Assembly (NCBI RefSeq): GCF_016862895.1
Contig: NZ_BONV01000011.1
Location: 60,319 to 124,318, forward strand
DNA length: 64,000 nt
DNA from: Planotetraspora kaengkrachanensis
Lineage (GTDB): Bacteria > Actinomycetota > Actinomycetes > Streptosporangiales > Streptosporangiaceae
Reading direction: 5' to 3'
In this document: in pieces, positions 31,786-39,627 of the stretch
Layout of the letters: every line of letters starts with the position of its first letter
Position numbering within the stretch: position 1 is the first letter of the stretch
The notes under the pieces: model-generated
What the model was told of the DNA's origin: nothing
What the model saw: the letters and a program-made list of their open reading frames with translations, nothing else
Databases searched by the model: none
Position numbers and translations under genes: made by a program

Positions 31786-33624
31786 ATGACACCTTCGGAC
31801 ACGGTGAGCGCCGATCGAGCCCTCGGCATCATCGTGGGCGCAGCGGTAGGCGATGCCTTGGGCTGGCCACAAGAGCTACGCAGCAGCATTGTCGGTGGGC
31901 AAAGGGCACGGAACGTACCGCCTGCGCCGCAGTTTCGGCAATGGGAACGCAATTCGGGAACGCAGTTCGCTCGATATCAGGAGACAGTAGCGGCGGGTGA
32001 GTACAGTGATGATACGCAGTTGCTCCTGGCAGTTGCGAGGAGCTGCCTGCGTAGGTCGGAATGGCTCACATATCTAACTCAAGTGGAGCTGCCTACTTGG
32101 TTGCTGTACCAGCGAGGGGCTGGCCGTGCGGTGCTTGCCGCAGCCCGCGCATGGGCCAATGGTCACGCGCCTTGGATCGAAGGCGATGGAAGCAGGACCC
32201 ACCGAGCGAAAGATCCAGTAGGGACCTACTTCAATGCAGGCGCTAACGGTGCAGCGATGCGAATTGCACCCCATGTGATCGTCACCGTATCTGACGTATC
32301 TACTGCCGAACTTCTCCACCGAGTACTACTCGACGGCATCGCTACCCACGGGCATCCTCGCGCCCTGGTTGGTGCGGTGATCCACGCGCTCTCGATACGC
32401 CATGCTTTGCTCCAACAAGGCACCCTTGAGTATGGCGGACTGATTGATTCACTACTCAGTGATCAATCTTGGCAAAATAGCGACCTGCTCCATGACGCCC
32501 TGCCTTCCGACTGGCTTCAGGCATTCGAACAAGCGCATCGACAATCTCCTAAAGCCGCCTGGGCAGTCGCGGCTCATGAAACCCTTGAGCTGCTGCAAAT
32601 AGCTCATCATTCGCTAGAACGAGCTGCTCTTGCCAATGACGAGCACACACTGAGCTTGCTTGGCGCCTTCGACAAGACACGCAACGGGGCTGGCACAATC
32701 ACGGCGGTTGCAGCGGCGTATATTGCGACACGAGCGGCAGCTCGCCCCATTACTGGACTGCTAAGATCCGCATTCCTGGCGAGCGCCGACACCGATACCC
32801 TTGCATCAATGACAGCCTCCGTGCTAGGGGCAATCCACGGCACTGCATGGCTAGGGCCCCTCGCCCGGGACGTGCAGGATGCGCAATGTCTCCGTGACAT
32901 AACAGCTCGCCTAGCAGCCGTGGTAAACGAGCGGACGGCAACACATCAGCAAGCCCCGTTGTTCCACGCAGCCAACATTCGGACAAGCGTCGGAACCAAG
33001 GAGATCGAGCATTTTCGAAGCGCAGCCTTCGGTGGCCAAAGTGACGCGTTGAGGTGCCTGCCGGACGGTCGAGAGATCACTTCATATGAACAGGATCGCC
33101 GCCAAGCCAATAAGAGCGGCCTCATCGTTACGCGAGTTCGATTGACTACATCCGACAGACAGACCCTTATTCTCCACAAAACATACAAGACTGGCTCCGT
33201 CGAGGAAGGCCGATCGTTTCCACAGGTCGCCACAACGGAGAAGCCTGGCGGCGAAAGATACCCTGACTACACGACACAGGCCAGCGTACTAGAAATTAAG
33301 CTTCGGGTTAGCGATCTCGAAAAGGCTGTTCACTTTTATCGCGATATTCTGAATCTACGAGTTGAGCGGTTCGCGGAGAACGCTGCAAGACTGGATAATG
33401 GGCTCACGCTTATGCAGCTTCCTCGCCAGGAGCAGCATAAGCGGACTTTTTGGCAGACGGGCGATTTGCTGATTACCATTGCCGTTCACGACTTTGGCGA
33501 AGTCGTGCGCCGAGCAACAAACTCAGATCTGAGCGAGATACTCAGTCTCGAGAATACGGCCCAGCAACGGCAGATGCGCCTGCGAGATCCAGACGGACAT
33601 AACTTGATGATTATAGGGCGCTGA
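31786..33624 (+). CDS. ADP-ribosylglycohydrolase fused to a VOC (glyoxalase-like) domain
   Basis: 612 residues. Residues 10-385 form a DraG/ARH domain with all metal-site motifs: GIIVGAAVGDALGWPQE, EYSDDTQLLLAVARS near 72, NGAAMRIAPH near 154, THGHPRALVGAVIHA, and ASADTDTLASMTASVLGAIHG near 333. After an unrecognised linker domain (about 395-490), residues 500-612 are a VOC/glyoxalase fold (LEIKLRVSDLEKAVHFYRDIL, ending RLRDPDGHNLMII). Starts 2 bp after the ART stop. Expected to reverse ADP-ribosylation, so the natural antitoxin of the upstream DarT-like protein. The VOC part may sense a small molecule. Confidence 0.85.
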   Translation: MTPSDTVSADRALGIIVGAAVGDALGWPQELRSSIVGGQRARNVPPAPQFRQWERNSGTQFARYQETVAAGEYSDDTQLLLAVARSCLRRSEWLTYLTQVELPTWLLYQRGAGRAVLAAARAWANGHAPWIEGDGSRTHRAKDPVGTYFNAGANGAAMRIAPHVIVTVSDVSTAELLHRVLLDGIATHGHPRALVGAVIHALSIRHALLQQGTLEYGGLIDSLLSDQSWQNSDLLHDALPSDWLQAFEQAHRQSPKAAWAVAAHETLELLQIAHHSLERAALANDEHTLSLLGAFDKTRNGAGTITAVAAAYIATRAAARPITGLLRSAFLASADTDTLASMTASVLGAIHGTAWLGPLARDVQDAQCLRDITARLAAVVNERTATHQQAPLFHAANIRTSVGTKEIEHFRSAAFGGQSDALRCLPDGREITSYEQDRRQANKSGLIVTRVRLTTSDRQTLILHKTYKTGSVEEGRSFPQVATTEKPGGERYPDYTTQASVLEIKLRVSDLEKAVHFYRDILNLRVERFAENAARLDNGLTLMQLPRQEQHKRTFWQTGDLLITIAVHDFGEVVRRATNSDLSEILSLENTAQQRQMRLRDPDGHNLMIIGR

Positions 33625-33942
33625 AATTTCACGAGGTCAGCAGTGTTGAAAGGTGAGGGTCAGAGCGCCGGCGGGTACCAAAGAGCCGTTCCCCTAAGGG
33701 TTGCGCCCATACACGCGGATCACCTCATCAGCCCTCCGAGTATCGCAAAATCGCCACATGCCCCGATGCGGGCCTGCCGGTAACTGACCTCTTCGATTGA
33801 AATCTACTCGCAGGGGCGAAGGGAAGTGTCACTAGAGGAAGGACCTCGACGCGCTCGTAACAGCGACCGCAGCTCGTGAGGCAACTCAAATCGCATCCAC
33901 GCCGGGCAGCTACGCATCGGCTTCACGCAGCCAGGCAGGAAT

Positions 33943-33970
33943 CATGCAGCCCGGAGGACCGGGCTGCATG
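33943..33970. terminator. Bidirectional terminator between ARH and integrase genes
   Basis: CATGCAGCCCGG and CCGGGCTGCATG form a perfect 12-bp stem with a 4-nt loop, 12 bp from the integrase stop. The rest of 33625-33942 has no gene. One end of the integrated element may lie here, since att sites are usually beside the integrase, but I could not match a core elsewhere. Confidence 0.75.
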
Positions 33971-33981
33971 GGGCTGAACAG

Positions 33982-35352
33982 TCAGCCGTGTGAATCCAAT
34001 GCATCGTTGATCTTGCTGTTGATCTGCTCTTGCTGGCCATCCATGCACTTAGCGTAGACCCGGAGCAGGACATCAACGCTGTGACCGGCGCGCTTGGCCA
34101 CCTCAGGTGCTGGTACGCCCGCGTTAAGCCAGAGCGACACGGCAGCATGGCGCAGGTCGTAGGGACGGGCGGCGAGCGAGGACGCAACCTGTGCAGGCGT
34201 GAGGACAAGCTTGCGCGCCTCCTGCCAGACGTAGGAGTGTGCGGAGCTGGAGTAGGTGCCGCCCGTCCGCGTACAGAAGATCCTGCCGTCCGCGGCGGTG
34301 CCGTACTCGGCGATGTGCTCGCGCAGCATTGCCACAAGGACGGGCGGGATCGGGATCTCTCGGGTCTCCCTGTCTGCACGGTGCTTCAAGGAGCGTGACT
34401 CGTGTGTCTCACCGGAGTTGGTCCAGCGCTTCGTGCTCTGAGGTCTTGCCTGCTCCAAGACGATCAGACCCCACCCCGACTCGGGCAAAGTGCAGTTGTC
34501 CACCCGGAGGTCCGCCGCTTCCTCGGGTCGGAGAGCCGCGTAATAAATGCAGGCGAAAAGCGCCTTGAGCCGGGGACCGCGCTTACGACCCACCTTCGCG
34601 ACAGCGTCGAGCAGCTGCATTGCCTGGCTGGGGTTGACCACGGTGCGTGGATCGACGAGCGTGACGGTCTTGGGTGCCCTCCACTTGATCTCGTTCAGCG
34701 GGTTGCTGGTGAACACCTTCTGCTCGACCGCGTGTTCCAGCAGGTGGTGAAGGATGGCCCGCTTGCGTCGTATGGTGTTCGCTCCAGCTGCGGCACCGGC
34801 AAAGGTGACCGAGATGGCGTCCATGGCCGTTCGGAGAACTGCCGGCTCCCCCATCGCTGACAGTGGGAGAGACGCTTTCTGCAGCCAGGTCAAGGCCGCA
34901 GCTTGTGCAGTGGACAGCTCGGCTCGTCGGTCCTGAGGGAGAAGAGCATGGATCCGCAGCACCTCGCGCAAATCCTCTGCAGCGGGACGCCGTGCTGCAT
35001 CGGTCACCAGCGCAGGAATCAGAGACAGTAGCGCGTAGGCGTCCGTCTCCCGGGTGCGCGCCGCGGAGGTGCGCCAGCGACGGAGAACGTAGGCCTGCGC
35101 GAACTCGTAGAACGACGGTCCTGTGGAGTGTGGTGCGAGCATCGAAACGGGCAGGCCGGTGGCGGTGTCGAACTCCTCGCCCAGCTTGGCCGCCTGCCGA
35201 AGGTCGGAGAGGAAGGCGTTGGCGAGGCCTTTCGTCCGGAAGCTCTTGGATTTCTCCTTGCCGGCCACTCGCCAGCGAGCAATGAAGGTGGGCGTAGCGC
35301 GGTTCTCCCGGTGCTGAACCCCGCCGAGCTTCACATCGTAGGTCGTGTTCAC
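33982..35352 (-). CDS. int: Tyrosine site-specific integrase
   Basis: 456 residues. The N-terminal arm-binding region (FIARWRVAGKEKSKSFRTKGLANAFLSDLR) is typical of actinobacterial element integrases. The catalytic domain has Arg in YYAALRPEEAADLR (about 275), RPYDLRHAAVS with the HxxR-type pair (Arg401, His402), His in AGHSVDVLLRVYAK and the nucleophile Tyr433. So all key residues are present. Start codon is GTG at 35352, overlapping the excisionase stop. Catalyses integration and excision of the element. Confidence 0.95.
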   Translation of the reverse strand: MNTTYDVKLGGVQHRENRATPTFIARWRVAGKEKSKSFRTKGLANAFLSDLRQAAKLGEEFDTATGLPVSMLAPHSTGPSFYEFAQAYVLRRWRTSAARTRETDAYALLSLIPALVTDAARRPAAEDLREVLRIHALLPQDRRAELSTAQAAALTWLQKASLPLSAMGEPAVLRTAMDAISVTFAGAAAGANTIRRKRAILHHLLEHAVEQKVFTSNPLNEIKWRAPKTVTLVDPRTVVNPSQAMQLLDAVAKVGRKRGPRLKALFACIYYAALRPEEAADLRVDNCTLPESGWGLIVLEQARPQSTKRWTNSGETHESRSLKHRADRETREIPIPPVLVAMLREHIAEYGTAADGRIFCTRTGGTYSSSAHSYVWQEARKLVLTPAQVASSLAARPYDLRHAAVSLWLNAGVPAPEVAKRAGHSVDVLLRVYAKCMDGQQEQINSKINDALDSHG

Positions 35353-35540
35353 ACCGCCTCCCGCTGGGAGTCGAGCCAGGCGAGGAGATCACTCCGCCAT
35401 ACGCGGAGTTCGGCGTTGGGAAGGCGTACGCATATCGGCGCGCGGCCGAGTTCGCGCCAGCGGTAGAAAGTGCGCCGGGAGACCCCGCCCAGTTCTTGCA
35501 GAACCTGATTCACGGTGAGCAGATCGTCACGCTGGCTCAT
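35349..35540 (-). CDS. xis: Excisionase, MerR-type winged helix
   Basis: 63 residues: LLTVNQVLQELGGVSRRTFYRWRELGRAPICVRLPN then ELRVWRSDLLAWLDSQRE, the short helix-turn-helix plus wing of AlpA/Xis-like excisionases. It would bend att DNA and bias the integrase towards excision. Its stop overlaps the integrase start (GTGA) and its ATG overlaps the stop of a small upstream ORF, so three frames are translationally chained. Confidence 0.9.
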   Translation of the reverse strand: MSQRDDLLTVNQVLQELGGVSRRTFYRWRELGRAPICVRLPNAELRVWRSDLLAWLDSQREAV

Positions 35541-35686
35541 TTGGCGATACCGTCCGATTCCGGAAGCCGGTTATCCGTGATGGCGGCGCCGAGGGGCACG
35601 TCTCCGACTGAGTAGTCCTTGTCGGCGTTCTCCCAGCAGCCGAGGACGAGGACGGTGTCCTCGTGTGGATTGCGTGAGTTGGGCAA
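35537..35686 (-). CDS. Small ORF coupled to the excisionase, unknown
   Basis: 49 residues if started at the TTG at 35686 (NSRNPHEDTVLVLGCWENAD, then YSVGDVPLGAAITDNRLPES). This frame has strong third-position GC and its TGA overlaps the excisionase ATG (ATGA), which argues that it is translated. A GGACGGA sequence precedes the TTG, but the start is uncertain and the frame stays open upstream to about 35857. No family recognised. Another frame in the same place is open longer but has poorer codon use. Confidence 0.45.
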   Translation of the reverse strand: MPNSRNPHEDTVLVLGCWENADKDYSVGDVPLGAAITDNRLPESDGIAK

Positions 35687-35908
35687 GATGGGTTCCGTCC
35701 TATCCAGTGATCTGGTGTGGGATGGCCCCCGGCCTGGCGCGGATCTTGGCGGATGTGTGGCCAGGCCGGGGTGCTCACGGCGCCATGCGCCGCAGTTGTC
35801 GATTCCGGTCCCGTCGCAGTCGCGGCGAGCGCTGCCGTCGCCTTGTACGCCGTCCCGTTACAGGTGCGGCAGCAGTGGCGGGTCACCGTGTGTTCGTCTT
35901 GATGCCGG

Positions 35909-36076
35909 TCAGCCCGTCTTGATCTCACGCGGGATGAGGTTCACGTACACCCGGTACTGCTGGCGCCGAGCCCGATCCGGGTACGCACGTGACATCGACG
36001 TCACGGTGAAGATCTCGCGGAGCCGGATCATGCCGAGGGTGATCTCGGCGCGGTTGCCGTCAATGCGGATTTTCAT
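35909..36076 (-). CDS. 55-residue element protein, unknown
   Basis: 55 residues from an ATG at 36076: MKIRIDGNRAEITLGMIRLR then EIFTVTSMSRAYPDRARRQQYR and VYVNLIPREIKTG. A short beta-rich basic protein with good codon use; similar tiny genes lie upstream of xis in other actinobacterial integrative elements. Function unknown; DNA binding is possible given the charge. A gap of about 220 bp, partly occupied by poorly supported frames, separates it from the excisionase-coupled ORF. Confidence 0.6.
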   Translation of the reverse strand: MKIRIDGNRAEITLGMIRLREIFTVTSMSRAYPDRARRQQYRVYVNLIPREIKTG

Positions 36077-36447
36077 AGTCGTTCGGTCCTCTCGTAGGGC
36101 TTCTGGGGTCTGTAGGGGTGCCGTGCGCGTCGCGGGCGAGTCCGTTGGATGCGCCCAGGCGACCGCGCAGCGTGTCAGGGCGACGGGCTTGGCTGGGTTT
36201 TCGCGATGGGGAGAGAGAAACCGCGGGACAAATAAGGCCCGCTGATCCCTGCGGACAACTCAGCTCGGCAGGTATGGCGCGGCGATCTCGTATTTCTGTG
36301 ATTCGCCCGTGGCCAGATACAGCTCTGCCAGCTCGATTACCTGATCTCATTCCGCCTCTCCGTTGCTTGTCGGGACACATTTCTTCCGATGCACGCACCC
36401 CGACCATTGCTGACGGCCTGAGTGCGTGTGACCAGGCAAGCAGCGCA

Positions 36448-36590
36448 CTCAGAGTCACCTCAGAGGGCGTCAGAGGCCGACTCAGTGAATGACACTCAGA
36501 AGCCGCACGGCTGTCAGAAGTGCGCCAGGATCCGACGGCCTGAGAAATTCCTGGACAGCTCTCGTGGATTTCTTCTGAGCAGTTTCTGAG
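36448..36590. repeat. Iteron-like CTCAGAG repeat cluster
   Basis: CTCAGA(G/A) or close variants occur at 36448, 36459, 36469/36470, 36481, 36495 and 36514, spaced 10-14 bp, roughly one helical turn, followed by inverted CTGAG at 36575 and 36586. The block lies in the 567-bp gap 36077-36643 between the leftward int/xis module and the rightward transfer module. Candidate binding array for an element regulator, or part of an origin (oriT or replication origin). Confidence 0.5.
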
Positions 36591-36643
36591 GCGATGAGTA
36601 CACCGGGTCGAGACCACGAACTTCTCTCGCCCTGGAGCAGGAA

Positions 36644-37915
36644 ATGAGCACGGACTACAACACGGAATCGCCTCTCGACACCGCAGAGACGTCGTTCCGA
36701 TTGTTGACGGCCAATCCCCGCGGCCTGTCCCTGGACAGCGCCGCGCTCGCGCCCGATCTGCCCAGGGGTCCCATCGGACTCACGGAGTTGCGGCTGCTCC
36801 TCACCAGCCGGCACGTCACCGACGAGACACGGGATGCCGTCTGGCGGGAGCTCGTCATCCGCTCACGTGAGTCCGCCTCAACGTGGACTGTCGCCGCAGT
36901 CGGCATGGCAATCCCAGCGCTCCGCATGATCGCTGCATCGCTCACCCGCGATCTCCGTTACGGCGACCCCATTGATGTCGACACCGAAGTCCTCGCCGGC
37001 TACCTGCGTGCTCTCCAGCGTGTGGATCTCAACTCACCGGATGTCCGCCCCCGCCTGTGCGAGGCGGCTCGCCACGCGGGAGAGCGCGCCGTGAGGTACC
37101 TCGCCTCTCGAGCGGAGCGGCGGCAGCTGCCGAACGAATCGCCGCCTTCGCCACGGCCGTGGGCTCATTCCGACCTGGTCCTGATCGACGCGGTGGCCAA
37201 AGGCGTGCTCAGCGATCTGGACGCAGAACTGATCAGCTTGACGCGTCTGGAGGACGTACCTCTCCAGACGCCTGAATCGACTGCCGACCTCCCGCACACC
37301 AACGGCATCCCGCCGACCACAGATGGCCAGGAACAAGACGTCCGACTGGTGAGCCCCTCCTCAACCACTCCTTCCGCCGATTCGGAGGGAGAGGGACACA
37401 TGGCTTCTGCGCGGCGCCAGGGAACAGCGGATGCGACAACGGCAACCGACCTGGGAGGAGGCAGGGGCGTTACCCGTGGCGTCGCGCGGATTTCCTCCCA
37501 CCTCTGGCCTGGCATGCTCGGCTGCTTTCGCCTCGTCGTACGGCGGGCCGCAACGCCGCCGATTGGCCAACCTCACGCGTGGCGGGCTTCCGTCTGGGTC
37601 CTGTTCATGGCGGCAGGTGCCGTACTGATGACAGCCGCGGTAGCGACGAACGCCCTGGCCGCATCTGCCGCGGCTGCCGCTCCGACAGACCTGAACACGG
37701 TCTTCACCAACCTTCGGAACTGGCTGATCGGGCTGCTCGCAACGCTGGCAACGCTGATGCTCACCATCGGCGGGTTGCGCTACCTGGTGGCCGGCGGCGA
37801 TCCAGGCGAGGTTCAGAAGGCCAAGGCGGCGTTCAAGGCCGCCGCCTTCGGTTACGCGCTCGCCGTGCTGGCGCCGCTCTTCGTGAGCGTGCTGAAGCGG
37901 GTCGTAGGCGGATGA
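36644..37915 (+). CDS. VirB2-like pilin fused to an unknown N-terminal domain
   Basis: 423 residues. Residues 1-180 are soluble (LLTANPRGLSLDSAALAPD, LRLLLTSRHVTDETRDAVW, LAGYLRALQRVDLNS) and unrecognised; 180-310 is a polar linker. From about 310 there is a signal-like helix (SVWVLFMAAGAVLMTAAVA, cleavage near ASA) then two helices typical of TrbC/VirB2 pilins (LRNWLIGLLATLATLMLTIG, GGLRYLVAGGDPGEVQKAKAA, FGYALAVLAPLFVSVLKRVV). An internal in-frame ATG at 37400 has a strong GGAGGGAGAGG site, so a separate pilin precursor may also be made. Stop overlaps the next start. Confidence 0.75.
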   Translation: MSTDYNTESPLDTAETSFRLLTANPRGLSLDSAALAPDLPRGPIGLTELRLLLTSRHVTDETRDAVWRELVIRSRESASTWTVAAVGMAIPALRMIAASLTRDLRYGDPIDVDTEVLAGYLRALQRVDLNSPDVRPRLCEAARHAGERAVRYLASRAERRQLPNESPPSPRPWAHSDLVLIDAVAKGVLSDLDAELISLTRLEDVPLQTPESTADLPHTNGIPPTTDGQEQDVRLVSPSSTTPSADSEGEGHMASARRQGTADATTATDLGGGRGVTRGVARISSHLWPGMLGCFRLVVRRAATPPIGQPHAWRASVWVLFMAAGAVLMTAAVATNALAASAAAAAPTDLNTVFTNLRNWLIGLLATLATLMLTIGGLRYLVAGGDPGEVQKAKAAFKAAAFGYALAVLAPLFVSVLKRVVGG

Positions 37916-39627
37916 GCGCCATGACCAGCGCCGCTAGATGGCATCGCCGCAGCAGAGCCAACGTCGGCAAACGAGACAAGGAGACTTCTGTCTCCCCTAC
38001 CGCCTTCGCCGCCGCGTGGACGGGTGCACGGCTGGCCGTCACTGTTGCCGCTGCCATCGGCATCCTTGCCGCGATGGCAGCCTTCACCGCGGCCACGGCT
38101 GAGGCGGCCACCCCGACGCCCGTCCCTCCCGCACCTGGCATGGATGACGTTGTGCCATCGGAGGGCCCGGCGTTCGGCTTCGGGATCGGCGACTGGATCA
38201 GCGGTCAGATCAACTCCTGGTTCGCGAACCTGGTGGCGCTGGCGATCAAGCCGCTCCTGGACATGCTGGCGGCCACGCTGCTTGCGACTCCGGACGTCTC
38301 GGCAAGTGGCCGGGTGTTCGACCTGTGGAAGGCGAACGCCGCCATCGCCGACGCCGGCTTCGTCCTGCTGGCAACCATTGGCGCCATCGCCGCCATGGGC
38401 CACGAAACCGTGCAGACCCGCTACGCGGTCAAAGAAGTTCTGCCCCGCCTGTGCATCGCCGCCCTGGCAGCCAACTCCAGCTTCCTGATCTGCGGCAAGG
38501 TCATCGAATTGGCCAACGCCCTGTCAGCGACGCTGCTTGGGCAGGATTTCGACGGCACTCGTGCCGCCGTGACCCTCCGGACTTTGATCCTCGTGCCGGG
38601 CCAGCAGGAGATCTTCTACGTTCTTCTCGCGCTGGTCGCGGTCATCCTGCTCATCCTGCTGCTGATCACATTCGTCATGCGGTCCGCGCTGATCCTTCTA
38701 CTGGTGGTCGCGGCGCCGCTCCCTCTGGCCTGTCTCGCTCTGCCGTACACCGACGGACTGGCCCGGTTCTGGTGGCGCGCCTTCTCCGGGCTTCTCGTCA
38801 TCCAAGTCGCTCAGTCACTCACGCTGGTCCTGGCGATGCGGATCTTCTTCAATCAGGACGGCCGTCTGTTGCTCGGCATCGCGCCGACAGGACAACTCGT
38901 CAACCTGGTGCTCGCACTGTGCCTTTTGATCATCTTGATCCGCATTCCGACGTGGATCTCCCGCAGGATCTTCGCTCAGACCGCAGGCCGCGGCTCGGCG
39001 GTCGCCCGGATCGTCAAGTACGCGCTGGCGTACAAGCTCACCTCGCCGGTCCTGAACGCCCTCCACCTCGGGCGAGGTGGTCGCGGCGGTAGGGGTTCGG
39101 GTACCGAGAGGAGCACGGTGGCCTCCGGCATGGTGGGCCGAGCGTTGCCAGCGATCAGTGCAGGTCCTGCCGGTACGGCTGCCGCCGCCATGGCGACCAG
39201 CGCATCTGCGGCGCGGGGCGGCAGTGGCCCGGTGAAGCATGCGCCTGTCGTCGCCCGCAGGCCGGTCCGTGCGGAGGACTGGCAGCCGGGTCCGATCAAG
39301 CACGCCCCGTCCGCTCCGCCGGTGCAGGGCAAGTATCGACCCGCGCCCCAAGCTTCGGCCCCGGTTCCCCGGACCACACCGGTGTACGGCTATCCACGCG
39401 AGACCTACTACGCCAACGGCCCCGCCGGGCTCGCCCAGATGTACCAGCTCCGCGCCCAGAGCACGGCTTCTCCCCCGCCGCCGGCGCAACAACGTCCGGT
39501 CCGGCCGATCGTCCCGCCGAATGCTCCAACGCCGGGCAGCATCGACTGGCCTGAGAATCCCGGAGCCCGCCGTACCCCACCGGCGAAGCGGCACCGTGGC
39601 CGCCGGTCTGGCGGTGAGAGCCGATGA
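37912..39627 (+). CDS. VirB6/TrbL-like T4SS membrane channel protein
   Basis: 571 residues; start ATG overlaps the pilin stop (ATGA). A signal-anchor helix (ARLAVTVAAAIGILAAMAAFTAA) precedes an amphipathic GDWISGQINSWFANLVALAI helix, then at least five further membrane helices (FVLLATIGAIAAMGHETV, IFYVLLALVAVILLILLLITFVM, ALILLLVVAAPLPLACLAL, LVNLVLALCLLIILIRIP). The last 170 residues are a Pro/Ala-rich soluble tail. Fits the inner-membrane core subunit of conjugation channels. The 4-bp overlaps on both sides mark a single transfer operon. Confidence 0.85.
   Translation: MSAMTSAARWHRRSRANVGKRDKETSVSPTAFAAAWTGARLAVTVAAAIGILAAMAAFTAATAEAATPTPVPPAPGMDDVVPSEGPAFGFGIGDWISGQINSWFANLVALAIKPLLDMLAATLLATPDVSASGRVFDLWKANAAIADAGFVLLATIGAIAAMGHETVQTRYAVKEVLPRLCIAALAANSSFLICGKVIELANALSATLLGQDFDGTRAAVTLRTLILVPGQQEIFYVLLALVAVILLILLLITFVMRSALILLLVVAAPLPLACLALPYTDGLARFWWRAFSGLLVIQVAQSLTLVLAMRIFFNQDGRLLLGIAPTGQLVNLVLALCLLIILIRIPTWISRRIFAQTAGRGSAVARIVKYALAYKLTSPVLNALHLGRGGRGGRGSGTERSTVASGMVGRALPAISAGPAGTAAAAMATSASAARGGSGPVKHAPVVARRPVRAEDWQPGPIKHAPSAPPVQGKYRPAPQASAPVPRTTPVYGYPRETYYANGPAGLAQMYQLRAQSTASPPPPAQQRPVRPIVPPNAPTPGSIDWPENPGARRTPPAKRHRGRRSGGESR

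Noticed and set aside
35527..35928. 133-codon minus-strand frame upstream of the excisionase
   Set aside because: The other frame (35537-35686) has better codon use and ends with an ATGA overlap with xis; only the first part of this longer frame, with CCRTCNGTAYK, looks at all protein-like.
36060..36617. 185-codon minus-strand frame across the iteron region
   Set aside because: Poor codon use, no start signal and no family; overlaps the 55-residue gene in another frame.
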